64,000 bases of DNA from Macrosoma leucophasiata. Its lineage: Eukaryota; Arthropoda; Insecta; Lepidoptera; Hedylidae. The position numbers were made by a program, and so were the translations under genes. Shown in pieces: positions 31,301 through 44,500 of the stretch. A model generated the notes under the pieces. It was not told where the DNA came from and made no database searches. It was given only the letters and a program-made list of their open reading frames with translations. The DNA is taken from assembly GCA_036365455.1 (NCBI GenBank), contig JAWQUS010000023.1:8618001-8682000 (forward strand). The letters are read 5' to 3'. Each line of letters starts with the position of its first letter. Positions within the stretch are counted from its first letter, which is position 1.

Positions 31301-34300
31301 TACAGTTGTTGCTTTCCATTGCGTCTTGATCTCTATAGCTAAATCCTGATACTTGGACAGTTTGTCTGATATTGTACTTTGTATGTTATGTGTATTAGGT
31401 ATGGCTATGTCAATTATATATACTGTTTTGCTGCATTTGTCGTAAAATGTAATATCTGGCCTGTTGTAGTGTATAGTCTTGTCGGTCAGTATTGTCCTAT
31501 CCCAGTAAAGTTTGCATTTTTTGTTTTCCAGTACTATTTCAGGTTTATATTTTATTATTGAGTATTAGAGAGGTAAGGTACCTTAGGTTTTTAATATGTG
31601 TGCCCGTGTAGTCTGACGTGGAAACCAATTAAGTTCTGAAACCTATCTGGATAACATTCCATGGTCTGCATATTGCCGGTGTGTGCCGATGTGATTATAC
31701 ACGCTGATGTAGGTATTAGATATATTTGACATTACATTCCCAATTTGGCAAAATGTCAAAAGCTTCTCTCCCACCTCATCACTGCATACGTTGTATTTGG
31801 TAGGTAACTTACCAGTGCCCTTGGTATAAGCGTGGACGATATCGCAAGGCAGGCCGGTGCCGATGCGGTTGAAGGCGGTGATGTAGAGCTGGTAGCGCGT
31901 GCCGCACCAAAGGTTCGGCAGGATATGTTCCGACGTGCCCGCCTCCACTTGCAATTCCTCCCAGTCGCCGTGTTCGCGCTTGTAGTTGATCACGTAACCT
32001 GGAACAAATGGGTTCGGTATTTTTAAATTGTAAGGATTTTATTATCGTAATTACTGAAATGTCCATGTACCCAATATAGGGCTGCCTCGCCCCGGTCGCT
32101 CTACTGCATATGCAGTGATTCGGCGTATGAGTCGAAGACGCAGAGCATGGGCGGCTGAGGACGACATCTTCACTTTTACATCATGCGTCACCTCGTCACA
32201 CTCTGGGCCGTTTTCATCGGTGCATGTGTGTGTATCCTAGTTGGTAACATACCTAAAATAGGGCTGCCTCCGTCGCCCTGGTCGCTCCACTGCAGATGCA
32301 GCGAGTCAGCGTAGCTGTCGACGACGGCAAGAACTGGTGGTTGCGGCGGCACTTTCACTTCTACGCCGTACGTCACCTCGTCCCGCCCGTGGCTGTTCTC
32401 TACTGTGCACGTGTAGTTGCCGCTGTCTGCGTATTGCGTCATGCTGCAGTGGAAATTCACCGTAAATTATAATTCTGGATAAATAGTAGTTCTGAATCCT
32501 TTCTTAATTTCCTTTCAAAAATTTTGGGAGGTGTAAGATGAAACCTGAATCTAAATAATCTACCATTATCGCTTGCTTATCACCTACAAAAGCAGGAATA
32601 TCAATCAGATTATCACTACTGCTTTTGAAGGAGCTACAAATCGACATGAAAATTTGACAGCAATGACAATGACTATAGCAATGTCGATAGTCGCACGCCC
32701 CCCTGGTCCCTTTCCAATATTATTTACTATTTTGGAAAGTAAATTCAGAAAGAATTCAATGATTTAGCAAACTTCGGACTTTCATATTGTCGCTTTTATC
32801 TGCCGGCGTGCGCGTGCATCGTAAAAATACACTCTCATCATTTTTTCCAATGGCGCCAAAAATTATTGAACTACCTTACCTGATTATAAGTGTGCCATCA
32901 CTGGTAACATTCTTCCTGAGCGTAGATTCCAGGGAGGCACCGTTCATACTCCAGGTCGTGGAAGGTATAGGAACACCAACTTTATTGCAAGGTAGCGAAA
33001 TGTTCTCCTTCCACGGTGTCACTATACTACGACTGAACGAGGTTATTCTTGCTGGCACTGTAAAATGGAATTAGTATTCGATATTTATTAATGATACATG
33101 ATACAGATCCAAGTTAAATTTCAAAATTAAAGAGATTACAAGACATTGAGACCGATAGTATACGCGACCGCCAAGTTTTCCTTTCGACCATCGATCTACT
33201 AGGTGATTCGTACTAGCCACGCGCCAATGAACCATATTCGGCCGCAGAGCGACTATTATTTCAACATCAATATCATCATCATCACTCTAGCTGATAGACG
33301 TCCACAACTGGACAAAGCTTTCCCCAAAAACGCGCACAACAGTCTTGTGCGTCATTAGGGGAGAATATACCATAATCGGCACGCTTGACAGGCGCATGGC
33401 GATTGCAGTGGCGGCAGTTTTATCGCTAAAGACTAACAATTCTCCTCCACTAGAGGGCGATGGGGTCGCCACGTCCCGACGTCTTCGCTATTATTTACTG
33501 AGTATATTTTTTTATAATATAATAGTATATATATAATCTAAAGTAGTACAAATATATATTATTACAATGACAGAATAGATAAATCCGTGAGTACAACAAT
33601 AGTGCATCACACACATACACACACATACACACACAGACACACGCGCGCGCGCGCGGTACACACCGGAGTCGGAGGGCAGCACGGTGACGACGCGCGTGGC
33701 GTCCCCTTCACCGAGCCGCGTGGAGGCCGACACCCAGAACTGGTGCGTGGCGCGCGGCGGCGAACGCGCTGTCTCGTGTGACACGGTGCTCGGCGACAGC
33801 ATCCGCTTGTGCGTACCTTCCTGGAATCAATTTTATATCAATATTTTAACCGACGAGGTTAGAATCAGAATCAGAAATTAATTTATTCATTTACGGTGTC
33901 AATCACCGCATAAGAGAGACAGTTAATATGGAAGTTGTAAGAAGACCGCTTCCGAAAACTAAAACTGGTAATAGTAGGTACTCACGATTCTGAATACAAT
34001 GACGAAAAAGAAGTATATAGGGGAGAGTCTGGCATATTGTACTGCCTGATAAATTGTACCACCTCAAAATTTTACACTTACTGTAATTTATTTTCTTTTC
34101 TGGTAACACGAAACTGAGCGCTGGCAGCGCCCTCAACTACTTGTCTTTTTGTAACAGCCTCCGGCAAGTGAATTCGTTTTTAGAGAAAAAAAAGTGTTTT
34201 GAAAGTCCTTCATACAAAGGAGATGTTGCGAGCTCGGCTCTGGTTCGTACACGTCCTCAAAAAATGGGTAAATTAAAGAAGAATCCGAAAAAAATACAAT

Positions 34301-37300
34301 TAATTTATTCACGAATGTATTTTAGAGTTACAACCAATTCAATTCAAACGATTTTATCATTTTCAACTATGTTCAACATGGCGGCGATACAGCCGACGCT
34401 TGGGATCAATTTATTTCGATAGTATTTAGAAAATATCACTTTTTTTCTCCAAGTATTACTATAATCAAAAAACAATTCAAAAAATGAAAATGTCAAAATG
34501 ACATTGCCTGCCATATTCGCCATGTTGGTTTTGAGTAGCAATTCTAACTGCAAATAATGTTTTGTAACTGCAAACAAAGCTAAATAAGTGAAAATATGCA
34601 GTAAAAAACGTTTTTATATTGATTATGCCTGTTTAATGATATTGTGTACAATACATGGCCGGAGGTTCATACATTCTTGCAACATCTCCTTTTGACGTGT
34701 GTAGCTAAGGAGATTACTCAGTGAAGATGTATGTTACAGTTTTGTTATATTTTTTATTGATTAGACCTATAATCACCGCTTTAACCACAAAGTTGCGAAC
34801 GTATTATGTTAAAAGATTATTTTGTGACAAATATTTATTTTCCGAATCACTTGGTTTGGTAAATTGTACCACCAACAGTTGTGTTATTTGTACTGGTACG
34901 ATTTACCCAACCTGGTGCAATATTTATTATGTTGTATTTTTTTCGATGAATGAAGACCATAAATACATAAATCTTCTTAATATATATAAATCTCGTGTCA
35001 CAATGTTTGTCCTCAATGGACTCCTAAACCACTTAACCGATTATAATAAAATTCGCACACCATGTGCAGTTCGATCCAACTTGAGAGATAGGATAGCTTA
35101 CATTACGCTATGACTAATAGGAGCAGAGCAGCGCGGGCGAATCCGGGGCGGGCCGCTAGTAGTATTATAAATTTAAGAAGGACGAATTGGAAAAGAGCTC
35201 TTGAAAAGAAGGAGATGATCTTGAACCAGATATCTGAAACTTATTCGTTTTCAAAACCAACTATTTAACGTCATACCAGAATGCGAATTAAGTTGAAGGT
35301 CAAATGTTAACAAGATGCAGTGTGTTCGTTGTTGTAAATGAGTTCACGGAACTTGTACATTAAATCAAGATATTTACGATTTTATTGTACTATTACATGG
35401 AAATAAAAATTATAAAATGTTTGATCTCAGTGTATAAGTAGATAAATAAATAATTGATGACTAACTGAAATAATATTCATATTCAATATTCAAATTCAAT
35501 ATCATATAAAAGTGATATATTTTATTTTCATACGAGTATATCATTTAATTTTAGAATAATGTATTTAAATTTGATAAATATTGTTTTTTTTTCAGTTCTC
35601 AATACACTTGTTCTTTTGTCATATTATGACTGTTAATATTGAAGAAATTTTTAATGTTTTGTTAGCAATACTTGATGAATAATTAAAATATAATCAATTC
35701 ATTTTGTCTATTTATGAAACTCACTCACTTTACTTTAATATATTATCATGTTAATAAGTGTCTTAAATGTTAGTGGTACAATTTACCTAACCTGTGGTAC
35801 AATTAATCCGACTAGTTGGGTAAATTGTACCGAAGGAAAGCCTCCAGGGAAACGCATATTGTGTGAAATCTGATAAGACTATGGTGTTGACGTTGCGGTA
35901 CATGTTAAATGAGATTCTAAACTATGTGAGATAAGATAAAGAACTTATTTTAATTTATATCAAAAAAAGATATTTAGCAAAAACTGAAAACTGGTACAAT
36001 ATATCCGACTCTCCCCTACAAAAATTCTAATATTACAATTTTTTTATTGTAATTTTTTACACCCTGTATAGAGAAGATAGCGGGAATAATTTGTAAATAA
36101 AGACAGATATTTATGTGAGACGTCTCTACGTCATCTGTCATATTGAAAGTCATGGTCATAAGAAAGTGTGGTAAATTGACTTCTGGAAACTGGAACCATG
36201 GTACCAACGGGAGTGTCTTATCTGGTACTTTAGTAAATAATCATTCAAATCCGTTTCTACCTATGATTGAACCTAGAGATTTCACCTCATTAATTTGGAC
36301 GACTTGTTCCTGTTCAAGACAAGATTAAACTAGTTGAAAGACTTTATTCTCCAATCATTAGTGACAATTTTTTTGAATTAATGTCTTGTGAGCTACGTCA
36401 AATGCTTTTGAAAAATCTATTGCATGTTGAGAATCCTCCCAAGCTTCAAAAATATGTTTATGTAACATTTAACACAATGTTTAACTGCTTGGTAACTTAA
36501 ATTGCAAGCGTGTTGATTTTCGCTTAACGAAATCATAATCAGTCTTTTTTTACCAGATAAGTGCTAGTGAGATATGAATTGTATTTAGTTTAGTCTTAGA
36601 TATTCTGTCTAGCTTACCTCTCTCCCATCTTCAATGACGCTCATGTACAAGGTGTACCCGACAAGCACACCGTTGGGCGAGGTGGGAGGAAGCCACGACA
36701 CCAGGATCTTGTTGCGCGACGACACCACTGCCTTGATGTCCGCGGGCGCTGACGGTACTAATACATGCAGAGGAAGAGAGATTAATATTTTGATACCTTT
36801 AGATTTTTTAGATTTAAGACTATTTAGACCAGAGGTTCCCAAACTATTTTTCTTGTAGACCCCTTTCAATTTTTTCTGGTTTCGGTGGACCCCCTTGCTA
36901 ACATTTATATCACTTTCCCATATATCCTATTTTTATTAACGCATATACGTTGACCCCATCGAGTCTCCCATAGACCCCAAGACCCCAGGGGGTCTATATG
37001 GACTACTTTGGGAATCACTGATGTAGACCATTGTGCAAATGCCTGAGTACTTACGTAGACGAATGCAATACTCAATACTTTATTGCACTCCAGAATCTAG
37101 CACGGTAGGTGGTGTTACATTATTAAGGTATCATTATGGACCAGTAGGGCACCACAAAATAGGAGAGAGGAGGGCAGGTTTGTGAAGACTGTCCGTGCGG
37201 CTGGGTCTAAATACTTTAAGATCCGCCACACGAACAAGATCAAATAGATCCTAACTCAACTCTTAAGCATATGGTGGAGAGCTGGTGCGGTTCTAAAGTC

Positions 37301-40300
37301 CTCTGACCACGCTTTACGAGTACAAGTGCCTCAACCAGGTAGAAGAGCGCTCGGCTCCATGGCATGTGCACCTGGTCGCTCTATTTTCGATAGCCAATTA
37401 TTCCGCTTACTTGGTGGAACATACAATTATCCTCTTTAGAGAGACAGAACTGTATGGAAGGATACCAGTCGCAAGGAATACAATGGGCCAGTTAATTTGT
37501 TTAAATTTAACTACTTTCATTGTTTTTTCGTTGCCTAAAAACTTGCAACAAGATTTGTTTGAAGAGAAAGTTGGACCGTACCATCTTCTTCAGTGTGACA
37601 GTATACAGGGGCGGCCCTGACGCCGTCGCCCGCCGCGGTGAAGGCACAAACGGTCACAGAGTAGTTGGTGTAGCGACGTAAGCCCGATAATGTTGTGTGC
37701 AACCCTGAGATTTGCTTCGTCACTGCTTCTTCGCTACCTAAAAACACATTGTATTTTTAACATTCAGTTTGAAAGAAAGAAAAGACGTACAGATAGTGTG
37801 CAGATAGTGCCTGGTGTAACGTATTTCAAGATTATATTTTTGACGACCCGGTTAGTACAGCGGTGTGAGATGACCGTTTGATTCGAAGGGTCGCGGGTTC
37901 GATCCCCGCACCGGGACAAATATTTGTATGGCCTACAGATATTTGTTTCGGGTTTGGGTGTTTGTGTATGTGTTGTATGTGTACAACGGCACCCACGACA
38001 CAGGTTTATACCTACTGTGGGGCTGTGAGTGTAAGCGTATTGTTTAGATTCGTAAATATAGTACAATTTGACGAGATCAACAATTCTCATTATTCAAAGT
38101 GGACCTATTTAGACTTCAGTGGGTATTTTCGAGTGTCCGTTTTATGACATTCTGTGATGTGGGTCTTGGTTGTCATGAAATTGATGTGGTTATTTGAATT
38201 ACGTAACCACATGATATAATCCATAATCTATGGATTATGGATTATTATATATTATTATAATTTGGGATGTTAGAAGGATTATTATAATTTGGGATGTTAC
38301 AGTGAATTCTGACAGTGAGCTGGCATCTTCAATACTGGCTATAAGTACAATGTAGGGTTGTATCATGATAATTATTAATTGTGGAAACGACGCTACTAAA
38401 CTTTCTTACTGGAACGGACGGTATCGAGATCTGATTAGGAAGAAGAAATTGAAAATTCCAGAGAGTCCATTGCCCAGTAATTAACCCAGAATATCTGTAC
38501 CTAAAACTTATTGTTAAATACAATAGGAAACAGGTTAAACATTATTAACAACTTACCATACCAATCAGTAACGGGTGCATACGTGACCCTATAGCCTTGT
38601 AGCACGCCATTGCGGCCGCGCATCGGGGGAGGTTCCCATGTCACACGCACCGACTGAGAACTTAGTGTAGTGCACTGCAGCGCACCAGGGGGCAAACTTG
38701 GTGCTGAAAGCGTTAAAATATACATAAATGATTAGGTGACAAAGAATGGGACAGGTAAATATTTAGGGAGCGCTAGCGTTCCCCGACAGTAGTTTCTCCT
38801 TTGGAGTGATTGATTACCAACAAGACTTGTAGTGTCGCCGGGATATTTGGCGCTCCACACACTCTGCCTACCCCGTTAGGGACCTGGCATGAAGATACAT
38901 ACATACTTGTCGTGTTCGAGAGATTCGCTGAAAGCACAATTCACCTATGAACGTTTCGTTCGTTTCTATGAAATTTTCTTTTTGAATCGAAACAACAATA
39001 TCCGGCTAACTATCCGGCTAGGTTAGCCGGATATTGTTAGCACTATCGTGTTCCGGTCAGGTGGTAATGTACGGCCATGTAATTTCCGGCACAGAGGCAT
39101 AACACCTAATGCCTCAGGAGTGGCAGCGCATCTGCATTTTGACCTCTGGTCATTGTGTGGGTGTCTATAGGCTGCAGTCTTCACTTAACATGAATGTGAA
39201 CTGCATGCTTGTTTGCCACTTTTATTATATATATATAAAAAAAAAGGTTAGAATGGTGATCACACAACGCTAGCCAGATATTTAATACCAGAGAAAGACC
39301 CGCGCGACGCGGCTGTTGTACGCTTGTTGTGTGAAAAGCATAGTGCGAGTCCGAGTAACTCTGGCGCCCTTAACAGTGCGAACTGACTAAGCTGACAAAG
39401 ATAATACTCACCATCTTCCATAGTAGTGGCGGTAGTGGGTGGGGAGGCTGGGCCCGCACCACGGCTGTTATACGCTTGTACGACGACAGCGTACGCAGCG
39501 TGTTTTTGAAGACCAGAGAGCGTAGTGCGAGCTCTAGCAACTCCAGTGCCTTCCACAGTGCGTACTGTGTACGAGGCGCCGCCCGGTCCACTCGCGCTCA
39601 GCACTGTACTGTTGCTGTTTAGCTAAAACAGTGTGACAAATATTTTACTGTGTTAATTTCATTGCCTTGTAGTACATTGACACCTGCATCGCACAATAAT
39701 TGCACAATGTGCATAGTTCGGAATAGTCTTGAAAAGTGAGAGATAATATAAAATGTTTTGCAAAGGACCAAATCCCTACGATCAAAAACATACCCCCTTA
39801 TTCATAAACGTACATTAGATACGTTTTAGCTATAGAATGCTTTGTCTTTGTCAGTTGCATTGTCAAATGTGCAGGATAGAAAAAGACAAAGGAGAGATTA
39901 GCAACACTTCAGCTAAAATACGTTTATGAATAAGGGGGTAAGTGTTTTCGTTCGTGTTAGATTGAAAATTAACTAGTACTTAGTAATCAAAATGGCGTCG
40001 ACTTAAGTTTAGTTATAATGTTTGAAATGATATGTAGGTACTTGACGAATTTCAACCCCTGACTCAAATAATATTAGGTAGGAATCTGACTCTAGTAATC
40101 TGTCAATATAACTATTTTTTATTTTTAAGTAATCCTCTAGTATACCTCTAATACCTAAGTATAGGTACCTCTAATAGTAGCAATTGGGAAATTGAAAATA
40201 AAAAATGTATTGATTTTTTTTTATATTTTATAAAATTTCGTTATTAATTATATTGATGTGTCATGCGAAAAACTGAAAAAAATTTTTTTTTTTATTTAAT

Positions 40301-41514
40301 TATCAGCAATTAAAAGTTGATAAAATTTAAATAAAAATTACGTGACAATGAACGCGCCCCGATTGGTTACCCCTAATTGTGACGTCATAATGTTATAACT
40401 GTTCAAGAATAGTACAGCGTTTACGGCAATAACCTACATGTGACTTGACAATAATATCGAAATTGCTAAAAAAATTGTTAATTGATTCCGTGTAGGTATG
40501 TGTGACAAAGGATTTATAAAGGCAAGGTCTGTCAATATTCCTGATGTTGATATATTTATGACACAGACCAATCAGCCTTTTATGACAACCAATTTTTTGA
40601 CAAATGATGTTCGGTTCAATTCTGCTTAAGTTCGAAAGTAAGTAAGTAAGTTTAATCTATACATCTATACAAATAAATAAAAATGGAGTGTCTGTTTGTA
40701 ATATTAAAATAACCGCTTTTTACTAAACGCATATGTATGTATACACGGTACACACCAAAACAACATTTTTTTACAATTTTTGTCTGTCTGTCTGTCTGCC
40801 TGCTTGGCGAGGCTAATCTATGGAACGGCTGGACCGATTTTGACCAGACTTTCACTGGCAGATAGCTGATGCGATAAGGAGTAACTTAGGATACTTTTAT
40901 CTCCATACATCCATACATACATACATACCTACATACAAATAAGTAGAATTGGAGTGTATCCAACTTTGACGGAACTTCCACGGGTAGATAGCTGATGTAA
41001 TAAGGAGTAATTTAGGCTACTTTTATCTCCGTACATCCATACATACATAAATACCTACATACAAATAAGTAGAATTGGAGTCTATCCAACTTTGACGGGA
41101 CTCCCACGGGTAGGTAGCTGATGTAATATTAGGAGTTACTTTGGCTACTTTAATGTGCATGGTTGCAGAGGCCCAGGAAGACCAAGGCTGACCTACCATG
41201 ACCAAATAGGTCGAGTTCTGTCTGATGGTAGGGTCAAAAGTCTTAGGAATCGGCGTACATGTATGAAGAGAATGATGAAGGTAGACGAGGCACGAGAGGT
41301 TTGTCTGAACCGGGATACCTGGCGCTCTACACTCTCTGCCTACCCCGTTAGGGACCTGGCGTGAAGATACATACATACTGCTTGAAACCATTTATTTCGA
41401 CGTTTTTCATCTTGGGGAACATTTGTTTTTGTAGTATTCGTACATAATGGTACAAAACAAGAACGATAACTTTTAAGATTCGACATTTTCAATATAAATT
41501 TGTGTTTTTATATC

Positions 41515-41560
<46 letters not shown>

Positions 41561-44500
41561 CAATGTCAACAGAATTAATTAGATCAAAACACTGTACGTA
41601 TTGTCTCTGTATCAACTGCTATGAGTGGAAACTAACATTATGACGTCACATGCACTCGGGTTTGTTCGGGAGCTGTCGGCGTGTCTTCGGTACTGGATTC
41701 AAAAACTTATTTTTATTTTGATATAACATAAGAATTATTGCAAATAAAAAAATAGTTTTGTTATAAAACTTAGGTATATACATATAATCTTTCTATTTAT
41801 AGCCAAACATTTTTTTTTTCAAAACCCAATTATAAAGTTTTAATGTAAGTCAGTAAGTACCTGCTCATAATAACTGTATGTTTATTTGTTACTTTCAAGC
41901 CGTAATAAGAAAACACATTCTTAAGTATTGACTATGAGAATCAACAATTAATAACGACAGTACGTGACCGTACATAATTACAGAGCTCTAGTAAATTGAA
42001 CTAATTGCAGTTTCTAGTCCAGCCAAGTGACGTCTAGACGTAGAAGAAGACATAATAACAAATAATTACTTCTTGAAACCCCACGTAGTAACCAAGTATG
42101 TTGCCATTCCAGAGATCTCGTTGCGGCGGGTCCCAGCTGACTATTAACTCTGTTGAACTTTTCGCTTCAACCCTTACATCCAACGGCGGTCCACTTGGTA
42201 CTGTGAATTAAAAATCCAATTGAAATATATAAGATTACAATTGTAATCGTAATGTAACTAAAAAATATTGCAGTCAAAACTATACCCCGTCAAAGTACTA
42301 AGTAAATGATTTGGTACTGTTTTAAGTTCAACATTTTTTTATATGCAATTTAGTTGGTAGGTAAAATACTAAGTAGTAGGGTTGGCTATATACGAAGGTA
42401 ATAGGTAGCGAGCCTACTGATATATTTAGAATCTAGATACAGTACCAAACTGCAAGGATAACCAACCAAAGTATCAAAATGAGCAAAAATCGCCAAACAG
42501 AAAATCCCAATAGCTCTTATCTCCCGGGGTAACAGTGAAGCAATAGTTACATGCAGCAGCTTATCTTACAAAATCAGTCACAATAATGTGATTGATTAAG
42601 TAAAAAAAATGTGATAAAGTGATAATTAATGCCTAATTGCCTAATGAGACAACACGAAGTAATTCAAAATTATCAATTTGAATAGATTGAATAGATATTA
42701 TAAAGGTTATAATTGCTAGATAACATGAATTGCATATTATAAAATTTACACATTTAATTTTATTACTTCAGCTTTGATATAAGCATAAGTATACCAATGG
42801 TTTTCGGGCAAAACTTCTATAGTCTATTTTTCTTAGTATCTACTTTTGACCAGATAAGAGTTGATATGAATGACTCCAACATATAAAAAGATAATAACAT
42901 GTAACATATTATAAAAAATACACAATAAGAAAAAATATAAGTACAAACCAAATTGTTGATTTCTACGAATTGTTCATTGTATGCTAGTTTCAATTTAACT
43001 AAATAAACATCCGCTGAAAAGCGGACTATACGCATTGCATGTATTGTTGGCATTGTTTAGCAAAAATGGCTGAGCTTGCGGATGAAAATACTGATTCAAA
43101 TTTGAATTTAACAGAATTGTATAATATCTACCTGAATAAATTGTATATGCTTTTATTCAGTTTTACTGTGTTTTCTAAGGTGACAATAATTAGAAACGTA
43201 ACTGAACTAATCCAGTTTCTTGTCTTCATCATAAATGTAATGGTGAATCGTTTTATTCAATGAGTGTAGTTCATATCTATATTTAGTCGTTTTGGTTACT
43301 GTACGTTACTGTACCAACACTACTGCTACGTTGAGGTCTTAGATTCGATCTTTGGGTAAAGAGCTCTCACAGATAAAGGCGTAGGTATGGTGTAATATAC
43401 TTTATCTTTGGTGCTATGGGGATTTTTATAATTTTTTGGCAACCATCCGCCATAGGTTCGCCACCTGTTCCATGAGCCAGAAACGTACTCAACAGGTGAA
43501 TCGTGGATTTTTCATGTTTGCTTGATTGCATGCATTTATCTCTGCCTACTCCTTGAAGGCGGAATACAGGCATTTAAATATTTTCCAAAGTCAATAAAAT
43601 ATAGTAAAAAACTTTAAGAAGCAAAGTTACGAATTGTACATACCTAGGTATATACCGCCAAATCAGTCGTCATAACAATAAAGATTGTGATATGTCAATA
43701 CAATGTGCCATACATTGAACAACTGATTAGGATCACTCTGGCTCAAAGATGTGTCCCCGAAGGAATTATGTATTATTAAGTATTTGTTTTCTTTTCCTAT
43801 TATCAAATATTAGTACCAATGCTGCACCTACTTTCGTTGTTATCTAAACTACCCAAAGGTTGACTGGTAGAAAATGCCCAGTTGCGTTAAGGCCGCCTTA
43901 TGTATAATTTTTAAATATATATGCCGACAACCTAACTGAAATGCTTTCGTTTAGGACGTTATCTTGTCCGTTTCGTACCGCCTACTAAAACATTTTGCGC
44001 TTAACTCGTATATACCTGCGAACGAAAACACTTCCAGGATAAAGTTAGGCGGTACGAAACTGATAAGATGTTGTCATAATCGAAAGGTAAACGAAAGCAT
44101 TTGAGTTAGGTGGTCGGCCCCCTGGTTGTAAGTTCTTCTCGTTACCTACGTTACGCCGCTCGGCAGTCACCCTACGTCCCGGTTTGGTAAAACATATTGT
44201 GCGATTTATGTAAATTATAACCATATTCACCAGCTGGCTTGGTTCACTCTGCCCAATCTGTTATAAACGGTCACCAGCTGCAAGTTCTGTAGGCTCGCTG
44301 ACGTCACACTGTCCGGCATTGTCACTATCAGGGACGTGGTGGACCACTGCTCTGAAGCGTATTGTAAAACGTAATCGAAATAGCACATACCTTCCTCAGT
44401 AGTGGTGACTTGCAACACCAGCTGGCTTGGCTCACTTTGTCCCAGTCTGTTCTCGGCAATGATACGCAGGTGGTACGAAGTCGCCGGCTGCAAGTTCTGT

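Noticed and set aside
34141..34422. 93-codon frame starting near 34141
   Set aside because: It runs through the AAAGGAGATGTTGC MITE; the sister copy at 53306-53590 has a different reading, so it is not coding.
34721..35113. 130-codon open frame
   Set aside because: Lies inside the TIR element and a nested repeat; no domain resemblance and no codon bias.
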